Of a DNA stretch of 18,467 nucleotides, positions 1-6,754 are shown in pieces. The DNA is from SFTJ01 sp905210415. GTDB taxonomy: Bacteria > Bacteroidota > Bacteroidia > Bacteroidales > Muribaculaceae. The notes under the pieces are model-generated. The model saw only the letters and a list, made by a program, of their open reading frames with translations, did not search any database and was not told the DNA's origin. The DNA lies in NCBI GenBank assembly GCA_902476295.1, contig CABSDC010000045.1:1-18467 (forward strand), read 5' to 3'. The position numbers were made by a program, and so were the translations under genes. The number at the start of each line of letters is the position of its first letter. Within the stretch, counting starts at the first letter, position 1.

Positions 1-64
1 AGAGGCTCGAACTCCCGACACCTGGTTTTGGAGACCAGTGCTCTACCGACTGAGCTATTCCCGT
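1..64 (-). tRNA. trpT: tRNA-Trp (CCA), 3' end cut by window edge
   Basis: Read on the minus strand, the D arm, the anticodon arm with loop centre CCA, and most of the T arm (GGGAG-TTCGAGC-CTCT) are visible. The 3' acceptor strand lies beyond the left edge. It follows tuf on the same strand. In Bacteroidota this tRNA normally sits between tuf and secE-nusG, so the secE gene is expected just outside the window. It is probably transcribed with tuf and then processed. Confidence 0.93.
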
Positions 65-69
65 AGATA

Positions 70-111
70 ATTCCGGTTATATTCACATATTTCAGATTCA
101 ACAACCGGAAT
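70..111 (-). other. Hairpin between tuf and tRNA-Trp
   Basis: A perfect 9-bp inverted repeat (ATTCCGGTT and AACCGGAAT) lies immediately before the tRNA-Trp 5' end. No T-run follows it on the minus strand, so it is unlikely to terminate tuf transcription. A double-stranded processing site that separates tuf mRNA from the tRNA is a reasonable inference. A second short palindrome, TTATCTCGAGATAA, lies at 120-133, right after the tuf stop. Confidence 0.5.
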
Positions 112-151
112 CTTTGATTTTATCTCGAGATAATATCCTTATTCAGGAGTA

Positions 152-1339
152 TTAGTCAATGATTTCGATGATCTGGCCAGAACCTACTGTACGACCACCT
201 TCACGGATAGCGAAACGCAAACCAAGGTCGCATGCTACTGGAGTGATCAACTTAACTTGGATAGTTACGTGGTCACCAGGCATTACCATTTCAACGCCTT
301 CTGGAAGAGTGATTTCACCAGTTACGTCGAGTGTACGTATATAGAATTGTGGACGGTAGTGGTTACGGAATGGAGTGTGACGACCACCTTCTTTTTCAGT
401 CAAGACGTAAACTTGAGCCTTGAATTCGTCGTGTGGTTTAACACATCCTGGGTGGCAGATTACCATACCACGCTTAAGTTCCTTCTTGTCGATACCACGA
501 AGAAGAAGACCTACGTTGTCACCTGCTTCACCTTCATCAAGGAGCTTGCGGAACATTTCAACGCCAGTAACAACTGACTTCATTTCAGCACCAAGACCCA
601 TGATTTGAACTTCGTCACCTACCTTAACAACACCTGTTTCGATACGGCCTGTAGCAACAGTACCACGACCAGTGATTGAGAATACGTCTTCAACTGGCAT
701 CAAGAATGGCTTGTCAGTTGCACGTGGAGGCAATTGAATCCAGCTGTCAACAGCATCCATAAGTTCCATAACTTTGTCAACCCATTGTGGTTCACCGTTC
801 AATGCACCAAGTGCAGAACCGCGGATGATTGGAGTATCTTCTTCGAATTCATATTGTGTAAGAAGATCTTGCATATCCATTTCAACGAGTTCGAGAAGTT
901 CTGGGTCGTCAACCATATCACACTTGTTCAAGAATACAACAAGACGTGGAACGTTTACTTGGCGAGCCAAAAGGATGTGTTCACGAGTTTGAGGCATAGG
1001 ACCGTCAGTTGCAGCAACTACTACGATTGCACCGTCCATTTGCGCAGCACCAGTAACCATGTTCTTAACGTAGTCGGCGTGACCCGGGCAGTCTACGTGT
1101 GCATAGTGACGTGTTGCAGTTTCATACTCAATGTGAGAAGTGTTGATAGTGATACCGCGTTCCTTCTCTTCTGGAGCGTTGTCAATCTGATCGAATGACT
1201 TAACATCTTCTCCACCGAAGCCCTTATCGTGAAGGACCTTAGAGATGGCAGCAGTCAAAGTAGTTTTACCGTGGTCAACGTGGCCAATAGTACCAATGTT
1301 AACGTGTGGCTTGGTTCTTTCAAATTTCTCTTTTGCCAT
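152..1339 (-). CDS. tuf: Elongation factor Tu
   Basis: This is full-length EF-Tu (395 residues), the GTPase that delivers aminoacyl-tRNA to the ribosomal A site. The P-loop GHVDHGKT is at residues 19-26, the switch-II motif DCPGH near 81-85 and the base-recognition motif NKCD near 136-139. The two C-terminal beta-barrel domains follow and end in the usual VGSGQIIEII-type tail. The start is unambiguous: ATG with an A-rich leader and no Shine-Dalgarno sequence. It lies between tRNA-Thr(GGU) and tRNA-Trp, the gene order seen in many bacterial tuf operons. I see no convincing separate promoter in the 122 bases upstream, so it is probably co-transcribed with the tRNAs. Confidence 0.99.
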   Translation of the reverse strand: MAKEKFERTKPHVNIGTIGHVDHGKTTLTAAISKVLHDKGFGGEDVKSFDQIDNAPEEKERGITINTSHIEYETATRHYAHVDCPGHADYVKNMVTGAAQMDGAIVVVAATDGPMPQTREHILLARQVNVPRLVVFLNKCDMVDDPELLELVEMDMQDLLTQYEFEEDTPIIRGSALGALNGEPQWVDKVMELMDAVDSWIQLPPRATDKPFLMPVEDVFSITGRGTVATGRIETGVVKVGDEVQIMGLGAEMKSVVTGVEMFRKLLDEGEAGDNVGLLLRGIDKKELKRGMVICHPGCVKPHDEFKAQVYVLTEKEGGRHTPFRNHYRPQFYIRTLDVTGEITLPEGVEMVMPGDHVTIQVKLITPVACDLGLRFAIREGGRTVGSGQIIEIID

Positions 1340-1461
1340 AACTTTTTGCTATTTTTTGATTAAATGATTAACGTATTGTCGTTTAATATTTATTTTTAAT
1401 CGAAAGTTTTTTTTATTCTCACCTGACTTTATTTTGTCAACTCAGAATTTCACTTTCTTTG

Positions 1462-1533
1462 AGCCGATGGCGGGAATTGAACCCGCGACCTCTTCCTTAC
1501 CAAGGAAGCGCTCTACCCCTGAGCTACATTGGC
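1462..1533 (-). tRNA. tRNA-Thr (GGU)
   Basis: A complete 72-base cloverleaf with the anticodon loop TTGGTAA. The acceptor strands are GCCAATG and CATCGGC, which leaves an A-C mismatch at pairs 4-69. The other six acceptor pairs are intact. CCA is not encoded. It is the last tRNA before tuf. The D, anticodon and T arms otherwise look normal. Confidence 0.94.
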
Positions 1534-1553
1534 GAACCACCGTTTTAAGGGCG

Positions 1554-1636
1554 TGGGTAGTGATGGATTCGAACCACCGAAGTCGAAAGACAGCAGATTT
1601 ACAGTCTGCCCCATTTGGCCGCTCTGGAAACTACCC
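1554..1636 (-). tRNA. tRNA-Tyr (GUA)
   Basis: An 83-base class II tRNA with a long variable arm. The anticodon stem-loop is GCAGA-CTGTAAA-TCTGC, the acceptor stem GGGTAGT/ACTACCC is perfect, and the discriminator is A. Only 20 bases separate it from tRNA-Thr(GGU), so the tRNA-Gly found at this point in the E. coli thrU-tyrU-glyT-thrT-tufB cluster is absent here. Confidence 0.97.
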
Positions 1637-1684
1637 TTAAAAAAGCTTTCACAACACTCGTTTGCTTCCACTTTCTTTTTTTTG

Positions 1685-1758
1685 AGCCTCTTGTCGGATT
1701 CGAACCAACGACCCCGAGATTACAAATCACGTGCTCTGGCCAACTGAGCTAAAGAGGC
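1685..1758 (-). tRNA. tRNA-Thr (UGU)
   Basis: A 74-base tRNA with the anticodon loop TTTGTAA and a perfect acceptor stem GCCTCTT/AAGAGGC. The anticodon stem CGTGA/TCTCG has a T-T mismatch at its third pair, which I recall from related Bacteroidota tRNA-Thr genes. It is the first transcribed element of the tRNA-tuf operon, about 40 bases after the predicted transcription start. Confidence 0.95.
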
Positions 1759-1803
1759 ATCACCCCAGCACTTATGGAAAACCACATTGTGCATAAGCGA
1801 GTG

Positions 1804-1834
1804 CAAAGTTACGCATATTTTTTTAATCAACAAA
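1804..1834 (-). promoter_or_regulatory. Promoter of the tRNA-tuf operon
   Basis: On the minus strand TTTG (1831-1834) is followed after 19 bases by TAACTTTG (1804-1811). This fits the Bacteroidota housekeeping consensus TTG / TAnnTTTG. It is correctly placed upstream of the first tRNA. The rest of the gene-free stretch up to hpf (1835-1966) shows no further gene or clear signal, apart from a small GCCCGAAAGGGC hairpin at 1955-1966. Confidence 0.75.
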
Positions 1835-1966
1835 TATTCCCACATTTTTTTTGCAAAATAATTTCATTTTCTTTGTCTCCGACCACCAAAGCATCCCGGA
1901 AGCACCATCTAATATGCTGAAAACGGGCAAAAACGCACATTATATATAGCATTCGCCCTTTCGGGC

Positions 1967-2033
1967 AAAAAAATTCGACCCTCCTGTCACTCGGCGCATC
2001 ATACGGCGCCACGCATCTGGCAGAAAGGTCGAA
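1967..2033 (-). terminator. Intrinsic terminator after hpf
   Basis: On the minus strand a long hairpin, with outer stem TTCGACCTTTCTG against CAGGAGGGTCGAA (two G-U pairs) and inner stem GGCGC/GCGCC, is followed directly by seven Ts. It would end transcripts from rpsU-xerC-hpf before the tRNA-tuf promoter. The hairpin is larger than a typical terminator, so a stable small RNA from the 3' end of the transcript is an alternative. Confidence 0.75.
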
Positions 2034-2059
2034 CATCAGCTCATGCCTCGCTTTTCCCT

Positions 2060-2091
2060 GGTGTGCGACACCATTAATGGTGCCGCACGCC
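2060..2091 (-). repeat. Near-perfect 32-base palindrome after hpf
   Basis: Two 13-base arms flank the 6-base loop ATTAAT. They pair with one G-U wobble and one A-C mismatch, whichever strand is transcribed. It lies 25-55 bases after the hpf stop and before the T-tailed terminator. No T-run follows, so it is not itself a terminator. A 3'-end stabiliser, a protein site or a REP-like repeat are all possible. Confidence 0.6.
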
Positions 2092-2115
2092 TCGCAAGGA
2101 ATTTGCCACTAATTA

Positions 2116-2409
2116 TTATTTATCTCTCTTTGTTTTCTCAAGTTGATGATCAAGAGCATCTATGGCAGTGTCGACAGCTTCTTCAAACGAGTCAGCCACC
2201 TTCGAAGCGAACACTTCGCCCACTTGTGGTATCACGAGTTTGATTGCAGCCTCCTTATTCATAGCAGACTCTGGCTTTATCACTTTTAAGGTAACATCTA
2301 CCTTCTCTATTGCATCGTTACGACGTGCAAGACGTTCGATCTTGCGAGTAATGAAACTTTCCAACTTTTCAGATGCGTCAAAATGGATGGCTTTAATTTT
2401 AATTTCCAT
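2116..2409 (-). CDS. hpf: Ribosome hibernation-promoting factor, short form
   Basis: This 97-residue protein has the fold pattern of the HPF/RaiA family: a beta-alpha-beta start (MEIKIKAIHFDAS), a charged helix with KIERLARR, and a C-terminal helix EEAVDTAIDALDHQLEK. Its length fits the short form that lacks the dimerising C-terminal domain. The family binds the 30S decoding centre of idle ribosomes. The start overlaps the end of xerC by 11 bases. The sequence AAAGGAGG stands five bases before the ATG, an eight-base match to the 16S rRNA tail and the only start-proximal strong Shine-Dalgarno in the window. It is probably transcribed with xerC and possibly rpsU. Confidence 0.93.
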   Translation of the reverse strand: MEIKIKAIHFDASEKLESFITRKIERLARRNDAIEKVDVTLKVIKPESAMNKEAAIKLVIPQVGEVFASKVADSFEEAVDTAIDALDHQLEKTKRDK

Positions 2410-3307
2410 GTTGTCCTCCTTTTTTTAATGCCCGTGGATGGGCTGATTGGTAATTCTCTTTAAGTTCACTAAACGTTATATGAGTATACACCTGCGTAGC
2501 CGCCAACGATTCGTGGCCAAGCAGTTCTTTCACATTATTCAATTCGGCTCCGTGGTTGAGCATCGCCGAGGCAAACGAGTGGCGTAGCACGTGTGGCGAA
2601 AATTTGTTGCTACCACCCACCTGCTTCAGGGCTTCGTGCACCACCTTATACACCAGCGAGGCATACAGTGGCTTTCCGCTTTTGCAGATGAAGAATGTCT
2701 CGCATCCTATGGCCACATCGTCGCGCAACTTGCGATATATGGTTATCCATCTCAGCAGTTCGTCTCCAAAAGGCACCACCCTATCCTTGTCGCGCTTGCC
2801 ATGCACCTTCATCTCCATCTTCCTGGCATCGACATTCACGTCGAGCAGGTCGATTAGTTCGGCACGGCGAATACCCGTCTCATAGAGCATCATCACCATC
2901 AACTTGTTGCGCACAGCTTCGAAGTCGCTTTCGTCCACCGCCTCGTCTATGAGCGTGTCCATCGCTTCGGTGCGCATATAACTTGGCAATCGTTGCGGCA
3001 CTTTTGCCAATTCCACTTCGTCGGCAGGATTATCATCGATTTCGCCTATGCGCTCCATATATTTATATAGAGCTCGCACAGCTTGCACCTTTCGGCGTAT
3101 GGTGCGAGGGGCGTCACCGGCATTCGAGCGAGCCATCATCCATCTGCGCACATCGCTCTGCGACGCATTAGCTAACTTAAATGACTCATTCTCATCACCG
3201 CCGAGAAAACCAGAGAACTGATCAAGGTCGTTCTTATAAGACAAAACGGTATGAACCGAATAATTCAGTTCATACCGTAAATATTTTAAGAATCCCTCAA
3301 TAGTCAT
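2399..3307 (-). CDS. xerC: Tyrosine recombinase, XerC/XerD type
   Basis: This 302-residue protein has the two-part layout of XerC/XerD: an N-terminal SAM-like core-binding domain (about 1-90) and a C-terminal catalytic domain. The catalytic set is complete: R147 in TGIRRAEL, K171 in HGKRDKD, H239 and R242 in HVLRHSF, H265 in LLGHES, and the nucleophile Y274 in VYTH. The family resolves chromosome dimers at dif sites. The gene sits between rpsU and hpf with no phage or transposon genes nearby, which favours a housekeeping role over a mobile integrase. XerC versus XerD cannot be decided from sequence alone. The stop codon overlaps the start of hpf. Confidence 0.92.
   Translation of the reverse strand: MTIEGFLKYLRYELNYSVHTVLSYKNDLDQFSGFLGGDENESFKLANASQSDVRRWMMARSNAGDAPRTIRRKVQAVRALYKYMERIGEIDDNPADEVELAKVPQRLPSYMRTEAMDTLIDEAVDESDFEAVRNKLMVMMLYETGIRRAELIDLLDVNVDARKMEMKVHGKRDKDRVVPFGDELLRWITIYRKLRDDVAIGCETFFICKSGKPLYASLVYKVVHEALKQVGGSNKFSPHVLRHSFASAMLNHGAELNNVKELLGHESLAATQVYTHITFSELKENYQSAHPRALKKGGQHGN
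2410..2422 (-). promoter_or_regulatory. Strong Shine-Dalgarno of hpf
   Basis: On the minus strand AAAGGAGG-ACAAC precedes the hpf ATG. It lies inside the last codons of xerC. Other genes here have A/T-rich leaders, as expected in Bacteroidota where the anti-Shine-Dalgarno is sequestered. This makes the site exceptional and fixes the hpf start. Confidence 0.85.
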
Positions 3308-3339
3308 ACTCGAAGTGATTACGTTAATGTTATCACAAG

Positions 3340-3371
3340 CGAATATAGTAAGAAATATTGAGCTTTACAAA
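3340..3371 (-). promoter_or_regulatory. Possible promoter of xerC
   Basis: TTG (3368-3370) is followed after 20 bases by TATATTCG (3340-3347), a one-mismatch version of TAnnTTTG, about 30 bases before the xerC ATG. It could allow xerC-hpf to be transcribed apart from rpsU. Confidence 0.4.
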
Positions 3372-3386
3372 TTCTTTTGTTATTTT

Positions 3387-3578
3387 TTATTCTTCTACCG
3401 AACGAAGTTTTTGAACATAAACAGCCTTCATCATCTTCTTGCGGTTTGTAACCGATGGCTTTTCAAATGCTTGACGAGCGCGCAATTCCTTTACAACACC
3501 AGTCTTTTCATATTTTCTCTTAAACTTCTTAAGGGCTTTTTCGATGTTTTCGCCTTCCTTAACTTGTACGATAATCAT
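3387..3578 (-). CDS. rpsU: 30S ribosomal protein bS21
   Basis: This 63-residue basic protein starts MIIVQVKEGE and continues with ALKKFKRKYEKTG and AFEKPSVTNRKK, a clear bS21 pattern. In Bacteroidota ribosomes bS21, with bS18 and bS6, forms the pocket that holds the 16S rRNA tail away from mRNA. This explains why most genes here lack Shine-Dalgarno sequences. The ATG is preceded by an A/T-rich leader without a local Shine-Dalgarno. A consensus promoter lies about 245 bases upstream, which gives an unusually long leader. xerC starts 79 bases downstream. Confidence 0.96.
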   Translation of the reverse strand: MIIVQVKEGENIEKALKKFKRKYEKTGVVKELRARQAFEKPSVTNRKKMMKAVYVQKLRSVEE

Positions 3579-3823
3579 TGTTCTAAATTTATTTTTTTGT
3601 TTTTACTTTTGTTTCTTATTTCTTTGCCACCTTTTCCTACCTCTCAGCGGCGCCGGCATTTTGCCCAACGCGCATCACCAATCAGCAGCCGCAGTGTGGC
3701 ACTGCGGGGATTGTAATTTCTTCTATTATATTTATTTCGTTTTCAGTTATTTATAATATAAAAAACACATCCTCCTCTCTATTAATTGAGTCTGTTCCGC
3801 AGCTTTCTGGCGGAAATCGGTCG
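3579..3823 (-). promoter_or_regulatory. Long 5' leader of rpsU with possible regulatory elements
   Basis: This gene-free stretch runs from the predicted transcription start to the rpsU ATG. On the minus strand it contains AGAGAGGAGGATG (3768-3780), a strong anti-Shine-Dalgarno complement about 190 bases before rpsU. It also contains a perfect 8-bp hairpin CCGCAGTG-CCA-CACTGCGG (3690-3708) and a GC-rich patch GCCGGCGCCGC (about 3646-3656). The AGGAGG has no plausible start at normal spacing. Ribosomal-protein leaders are often targets of feedback control. That this one is so regulated is my inference. Confidence 0.5.
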
Positions 3824-3855
3824 CAAATTTACAATTTTTTCTTCTTTCCCACAAG
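3824..3855 (-). promoter_or_regulatory. Promoter of rpsU
   Basis: TTG (3852-3854) and TAAATTTG (3824-3831) are separated by 20 bases on the minus strand, a full match to the Bacteroidota consensus. No other TAnnTTTG element is seen between here and the rpsU start. Upstream, 3856-3930 shows only AT-rich sequence after the comEC stop. Confidence 0.75.
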
Positions 3856-3930
3856 CATTTCGCATCAAACACGGCATTTTTTTTGCGCTAATGAGCATTA
3901 TAACATCCAACAGCACACAAATTTGTGCAT

Positions 3931-5973
3931 CTATCTATACAAAACTATCGCACCACTATCCTTCAACGAATAATATGGAATGCCGAGTTGCGACAAATCA
4001 GTTTTCACCTTATCAAGCTTATCCCGCCACATTCCGCCCGAAAGCACTATGCAGCGAGCACCATCGCGCACCTGCTCCCACGGCAGATTGGTTCGGCAAT
4101 CATACGGCACTATGGCGTAGTCGGCATCAACGGCAAGCAGCCCTTCTTTAGTGATTGCCGATTTTCCGCCAATCACCACAATACGGTGTCCCATAACGAA
4201 CGCATAATGGTGCTGGAACTCACAACCTGCCACGGCGCACGGTTCTTCTATCGGCACAACAGTATCTATGCCCAGCCGACACAACAGCGCTCTATGCTTT
4301 GCCGAAAAATCATCTACATCCACCTCGCGGTCGGGGCACCACAAATACCCCTTATGCGCCCGGAAATAAAACACTGGCGTGGAATTATAGGAATTGAGCA
4401 CTATCAATCCTTCTTGAGGGGCAATGCTCATATTCACTATATGTATAGCCACACCGGCAATAGTTGCCACAAGAAACGCCATCACCGCCACGCCCTTGCG
4501 CTTCAGCACAAACATCACACCCAGCGACACAATCGCAAAATAATACGCAGCCACCACATAAGTAGTAATCCACACATTATCTATATGCGAGAACGACAAG
4601 TTGCCAAAGACATCCACCACCCATGCAAAGGCAGCCGTGCCACAATCAAGCACGATAGCAAGCAATGTCACATCCACTCCCGCAACAAGCAGCGCCACAT
4701 ACACCGCCGCGACAGCCACATACACCGGCATCAGCGGCAACACTATCAGATTGGCAATAAAAGCCAGAATTGACACCGTGTGGAAATAATATGCCGTTAA
4801 TGCCGAGGTTGACAGCATCGAAACCACAGAAACCGACACGCAAAACGCCACATAGCGCACCACTCGATTTCGCACGTTGAGCACACCCTGCAATTTGCTG
4901 TACGCTATCAACAGCGAAGCCACCGTGACGAAACTGAGCAGAAAACCCACATCATACAGCGAGTTGGGCGAAACTACAAGTATCAGCAACGCAGCTCCGA
5001 GCAGCACATTAAGCGACATCACACGCCGATTGCTCACCACCGCCACTGCACCAAACGCGGCCATAAGCGCCGCTCTCGACACCGATGGCGACAGCCCGGT
5101 AAACATGGCAAAGGCCATTATAGCCAAAGCCACACACATCACTCGCGCCTTCAGTCTGCCTTTGCGTAGCACGGGCATAAGCAGCCACACCACAAACAAA
5201 GCCACCAACCCCACGTGCAATCCGCTCAATGCCACAATGTGGGCAACACCCGCCTGCGACATCAGCGTTCTGAACGAAGGATCGATATCCGCGCCATAAC
5301 CAAGTAGCAACGCCGTGAGCAGCGACTTGGTCTGCGGCGACACCTCGGCATTCATCACGCTCGATCGTATGCCACCGCGAACTCGCTGCAACCAATAATA
5401 CGGCGACAACGAGCGACCCACAATGGGCACACCCGACGCGTCATTTATAAATTGACTATATGCCGACGACTGCTCAAGCATATATCGCCGGTAATCAAAC
5501 TCATAAGGATTTCCTGAATTTCTTATTTTTTCGAGGTTCGGGCGAAAAGCCACTCTATCTCCAGCCGAATAGCCATAGGCATTGCCGTTGATCAGCAGCG
5601 ACACCACTCCCGCCTCCGACGTACGCACCATCAGCGAGGTTGACGCCTCGTTTTGCTTCACACGAGTCACCGTGCCAACGATTGGCTTATCGTCGCAAAA
5701 CTTCTCTCCCAGGTCAGGCGGCAGACTCAGCCATGCATCGCCCATACCCAGCGCCACCGACAGCGCCACTATCGGCGCCATTACCACCTGCGATCGGCGC
5801 ATCGGCCCGCACAAAGCATACACGCACACCAATCCCGCTACGGCTGCCACGCCAAGCACGATTGCCACCCACACGCACCATAGCGCTGGCATAGCACTGC
5901 ACAGCAGTATGCCCACCACGAATGGCAATGCCACACGTAGCAACGGCACTTGCAGCAGAGGCGTACGATACAT
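3931..5973 (-). CDS. comEC: ComEC/Rec2-family DNA uptake channel protein
   Basis: About 680 residues. The family forms the inner-membrane channel that brings single-stranded DNA into the cytoplasm. Several hydrophobic segments lie in the first 80 residues, followed by an OB-like soluble part (about 90-190, with NPYEFDYRRYM). The diagnostic ComEC core starts at AHIVALSGLHVG (about 245-256) and leads into many membrane segments to about residue 510. The soluble C-terminal part (from about 520) has no HxHxDH metal-binding motif of the metallo-beta-lactamase domain present in longer ComEC proteins. The ATG at 5973 shares one base with the aroE stop (TGATG). A GTG three bases earlier would give a 4-base overlap. 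It is surely co-transcribed with aroE. Confidence 0.9.
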   Translation of the reverse strand: MYRTPLLQVPLLRVALPFVVGILLCSAMPALWCVWVAIVLGVAAVAGLVCVYALCGPMRRSQVVMAPIVALSVALGMGDAWLSLPPDLGEKFCDDKPIVGTVTRVKQNEASTSLMVRTSEAGVVSLLINGNAYGYSAGDRVAFRPNLEKIRNSGNPYEFDYRRYMLEQSSAYSQFINDASGVPIVGRSLSPYYWLQRVRGGIRSSVMNAEVSPQTKSLLTALLLGYGADIDPSFRTLMSQAGVAHIVALSGLHVGLVALFVVWLLMPVLRKGRLKARVMCVALAIMAFAMFTGLSPSVSRAALMAAFGAVAVVSNRRVMSLNVLLGAALLILVVSPNSLYDVGFLLSFVTVASLLIAYSKLQGVLNVRNRVVRYVAFCVSVSVVSMLSTSALTAYYFHTVSILAFIANLIVLPLMPVYVAVAAVYVALLVAGVDVTLLAIVLDCGTAAFAWVVDVFGNLSFSHIDNVWITTYVVAAYYFAIVSLGVMFVLKRKGVAVMAFLVATIAGVAIHIVNMSIAPQEGLIVLNSYNSTPVFYFRAHKGYLWCPDREVDVDDFSAKHRALLCRLGIDTVVPIEEPCAVAGCEFQHHYAFVMGHRIVVIGGKSAITKEGLLAVDADYAIVPYDCRTNLPWEQVRDGARCIVLSGGMWRDKLDKVKTDLSQLGIPYYSLKDSGAIVLYR

Positions 5974-6731
5974 CACTTAGTCCATATAGCGTAAGAAGCA
6001 AATGCTTGCAGCAAAAGCATTTCGAGCCCGTTTTTCACTTCAGCACCCGCTTCGCGCGCCATGCGCATAAATTTGGTTTCATCGGGATTATATAGAAGAT
6101 CATAGCACAGATGTTGCGGTGTAAGGTATTTATAAGGTATATCTGGGCACGAATCCACATCTGGATACATTCCCAACGGTGTAGTGTTCACTATCACCTT
6201 ATGCATCTTCATATCGTTTTTCGTCAACTCTTCATACACCAGCGTTTCGGCGCTCTTGCGTCGCGACACCATCTGCACTTCAAGTCCAAGCTTACGCAGC
6301 GAATAACTGACAGCCTTTGCTGCGCCACCGGTGCCAAGCACCAACGCCGCGGTGTGATATGGCTTCAACATCGACCTTATCGAATCATTAAATCCGATAA
6401 TATCTGAATTAAAGCCTTTCAACTTCAATTCACCCTTGCTTCGTATGAATTTTATCACATTCACAGCCCCCACTTCGCGCGCCTCGTCGTCGATTTCATC
6501 GAGGAACGGAATAACTTGTTCCTTATATGGTATAGTGACATTCAAGCCACACAAGTTCTCGTTTTCTGCCACTATCTCCATCAAGTCGCCCACATCGGGA
6601 ATTTCAAAGTTGACATACTCAGCATTGATATTCTCCGATTGGAATTTCTGGTTGAAGTAGTTTTTAGAAAATGAGTGCACTAATGGATAGCCTATTAAAC
6701 CATACACCTTTTCTGGCTGTGTTGTTGACAT
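5973..6731 (-). CDS. aroE: Shikimate dehydrogenase
   Basis: This enzyme of aromatic amino-acid and chorismate synthesis reduces 3-dehydroshikimate with NADPH. Visible motifs are the shikimate-binding HSFSK near the N-terminus, the catalytic Lys in NVTIPYKE, the Asp in FNSDIIGF, the nucleotide-binding GTGGAAKAV and the late NTTPLGMYP and NGLEMLLLQA. I place the start at the ATG at 6731 (252 residues: MSTTQPEK). The longer reading from GTG at 6755 begins at the last base of the promoter -7 element, so that codon cannot be in the mRNA. comEC overlaps its stop. The leader is very short and A/T-rich. Confidence 0.95.
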   Translation of the reverse strand: MSTTQPEKVYGLIGYPLVHSFSKNYFNQKFQSENINAEYVNFEIPDVGDLMEIVAENENLCGLNVTIPYKEQVIPFLDEIDDEAREVGAVNVIKFIRSKGELKLKGFNSDIIGFNDSIRSMLKPYHTAALVLGTGGAAKAVSYSLRKLGLEVQMVSRRKSAETLVYEELTKNDMKMHKVIVNTTPLGMYPDVDSCPDIPYKYLTPQHLCYDLLYNPDETKFMRMAREAGAEVKNGLEMLLLQAFASYAIWTK

Positions 6732-6754
6732 AAGATCGATTTTTAAGTTTTTCA

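Noticed and set aside
734..1198. Plus-strand frames opposite tuf
   Set aside because: They are antisense shadows of a highly conserved gene with strong codon bias.
1955..1966. GCCCGAAAGGGC hairpin beside a run of A on the plus strand
   Set aside because: For minus-strand transcription the T-run comes before, not after, this stem. It is not a terminator in either direction.
1827..2036. Minus-strand 69-residue frame between hpf and the tRNAs
   Set aside because: It covers the terminator hairpin and the tRNA promoter, and begins inside the hairpin. The composition is not protein-like.
2043..2243. Plus-strand 66-residue frame starting MPRFSLVCDT
   Set aside because: It overlaps the 32-base palindrome and hpf on the other strand, with no promoter in front.
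2399..3307. xerC as a phage or transposon integrase
   Set aside because: Its neighbours are rpsU and hpf, there are no attachment-site repeats or mobile genes, and the order is typical of Bacteroidota chromosomes.
3747..3770. Seven-codon reading frame (MCFLYYK) right after AGGAGG in the rpsU leader
   Set aside because: The ATG touches the AGGAGG with no spacing, so initiation there is unlikely. A leader peptide cannot be excluded but is not supported.
3925..4773. Plus-strand 282-residue open frame opposite comEC
   Set aside because: Composition is His/Arg/Ser-rich without domain pattern, typical of the antisense of a hydrophobic membrane protein. No promoter or leader is present, and comEC on the other strand is clearly real.
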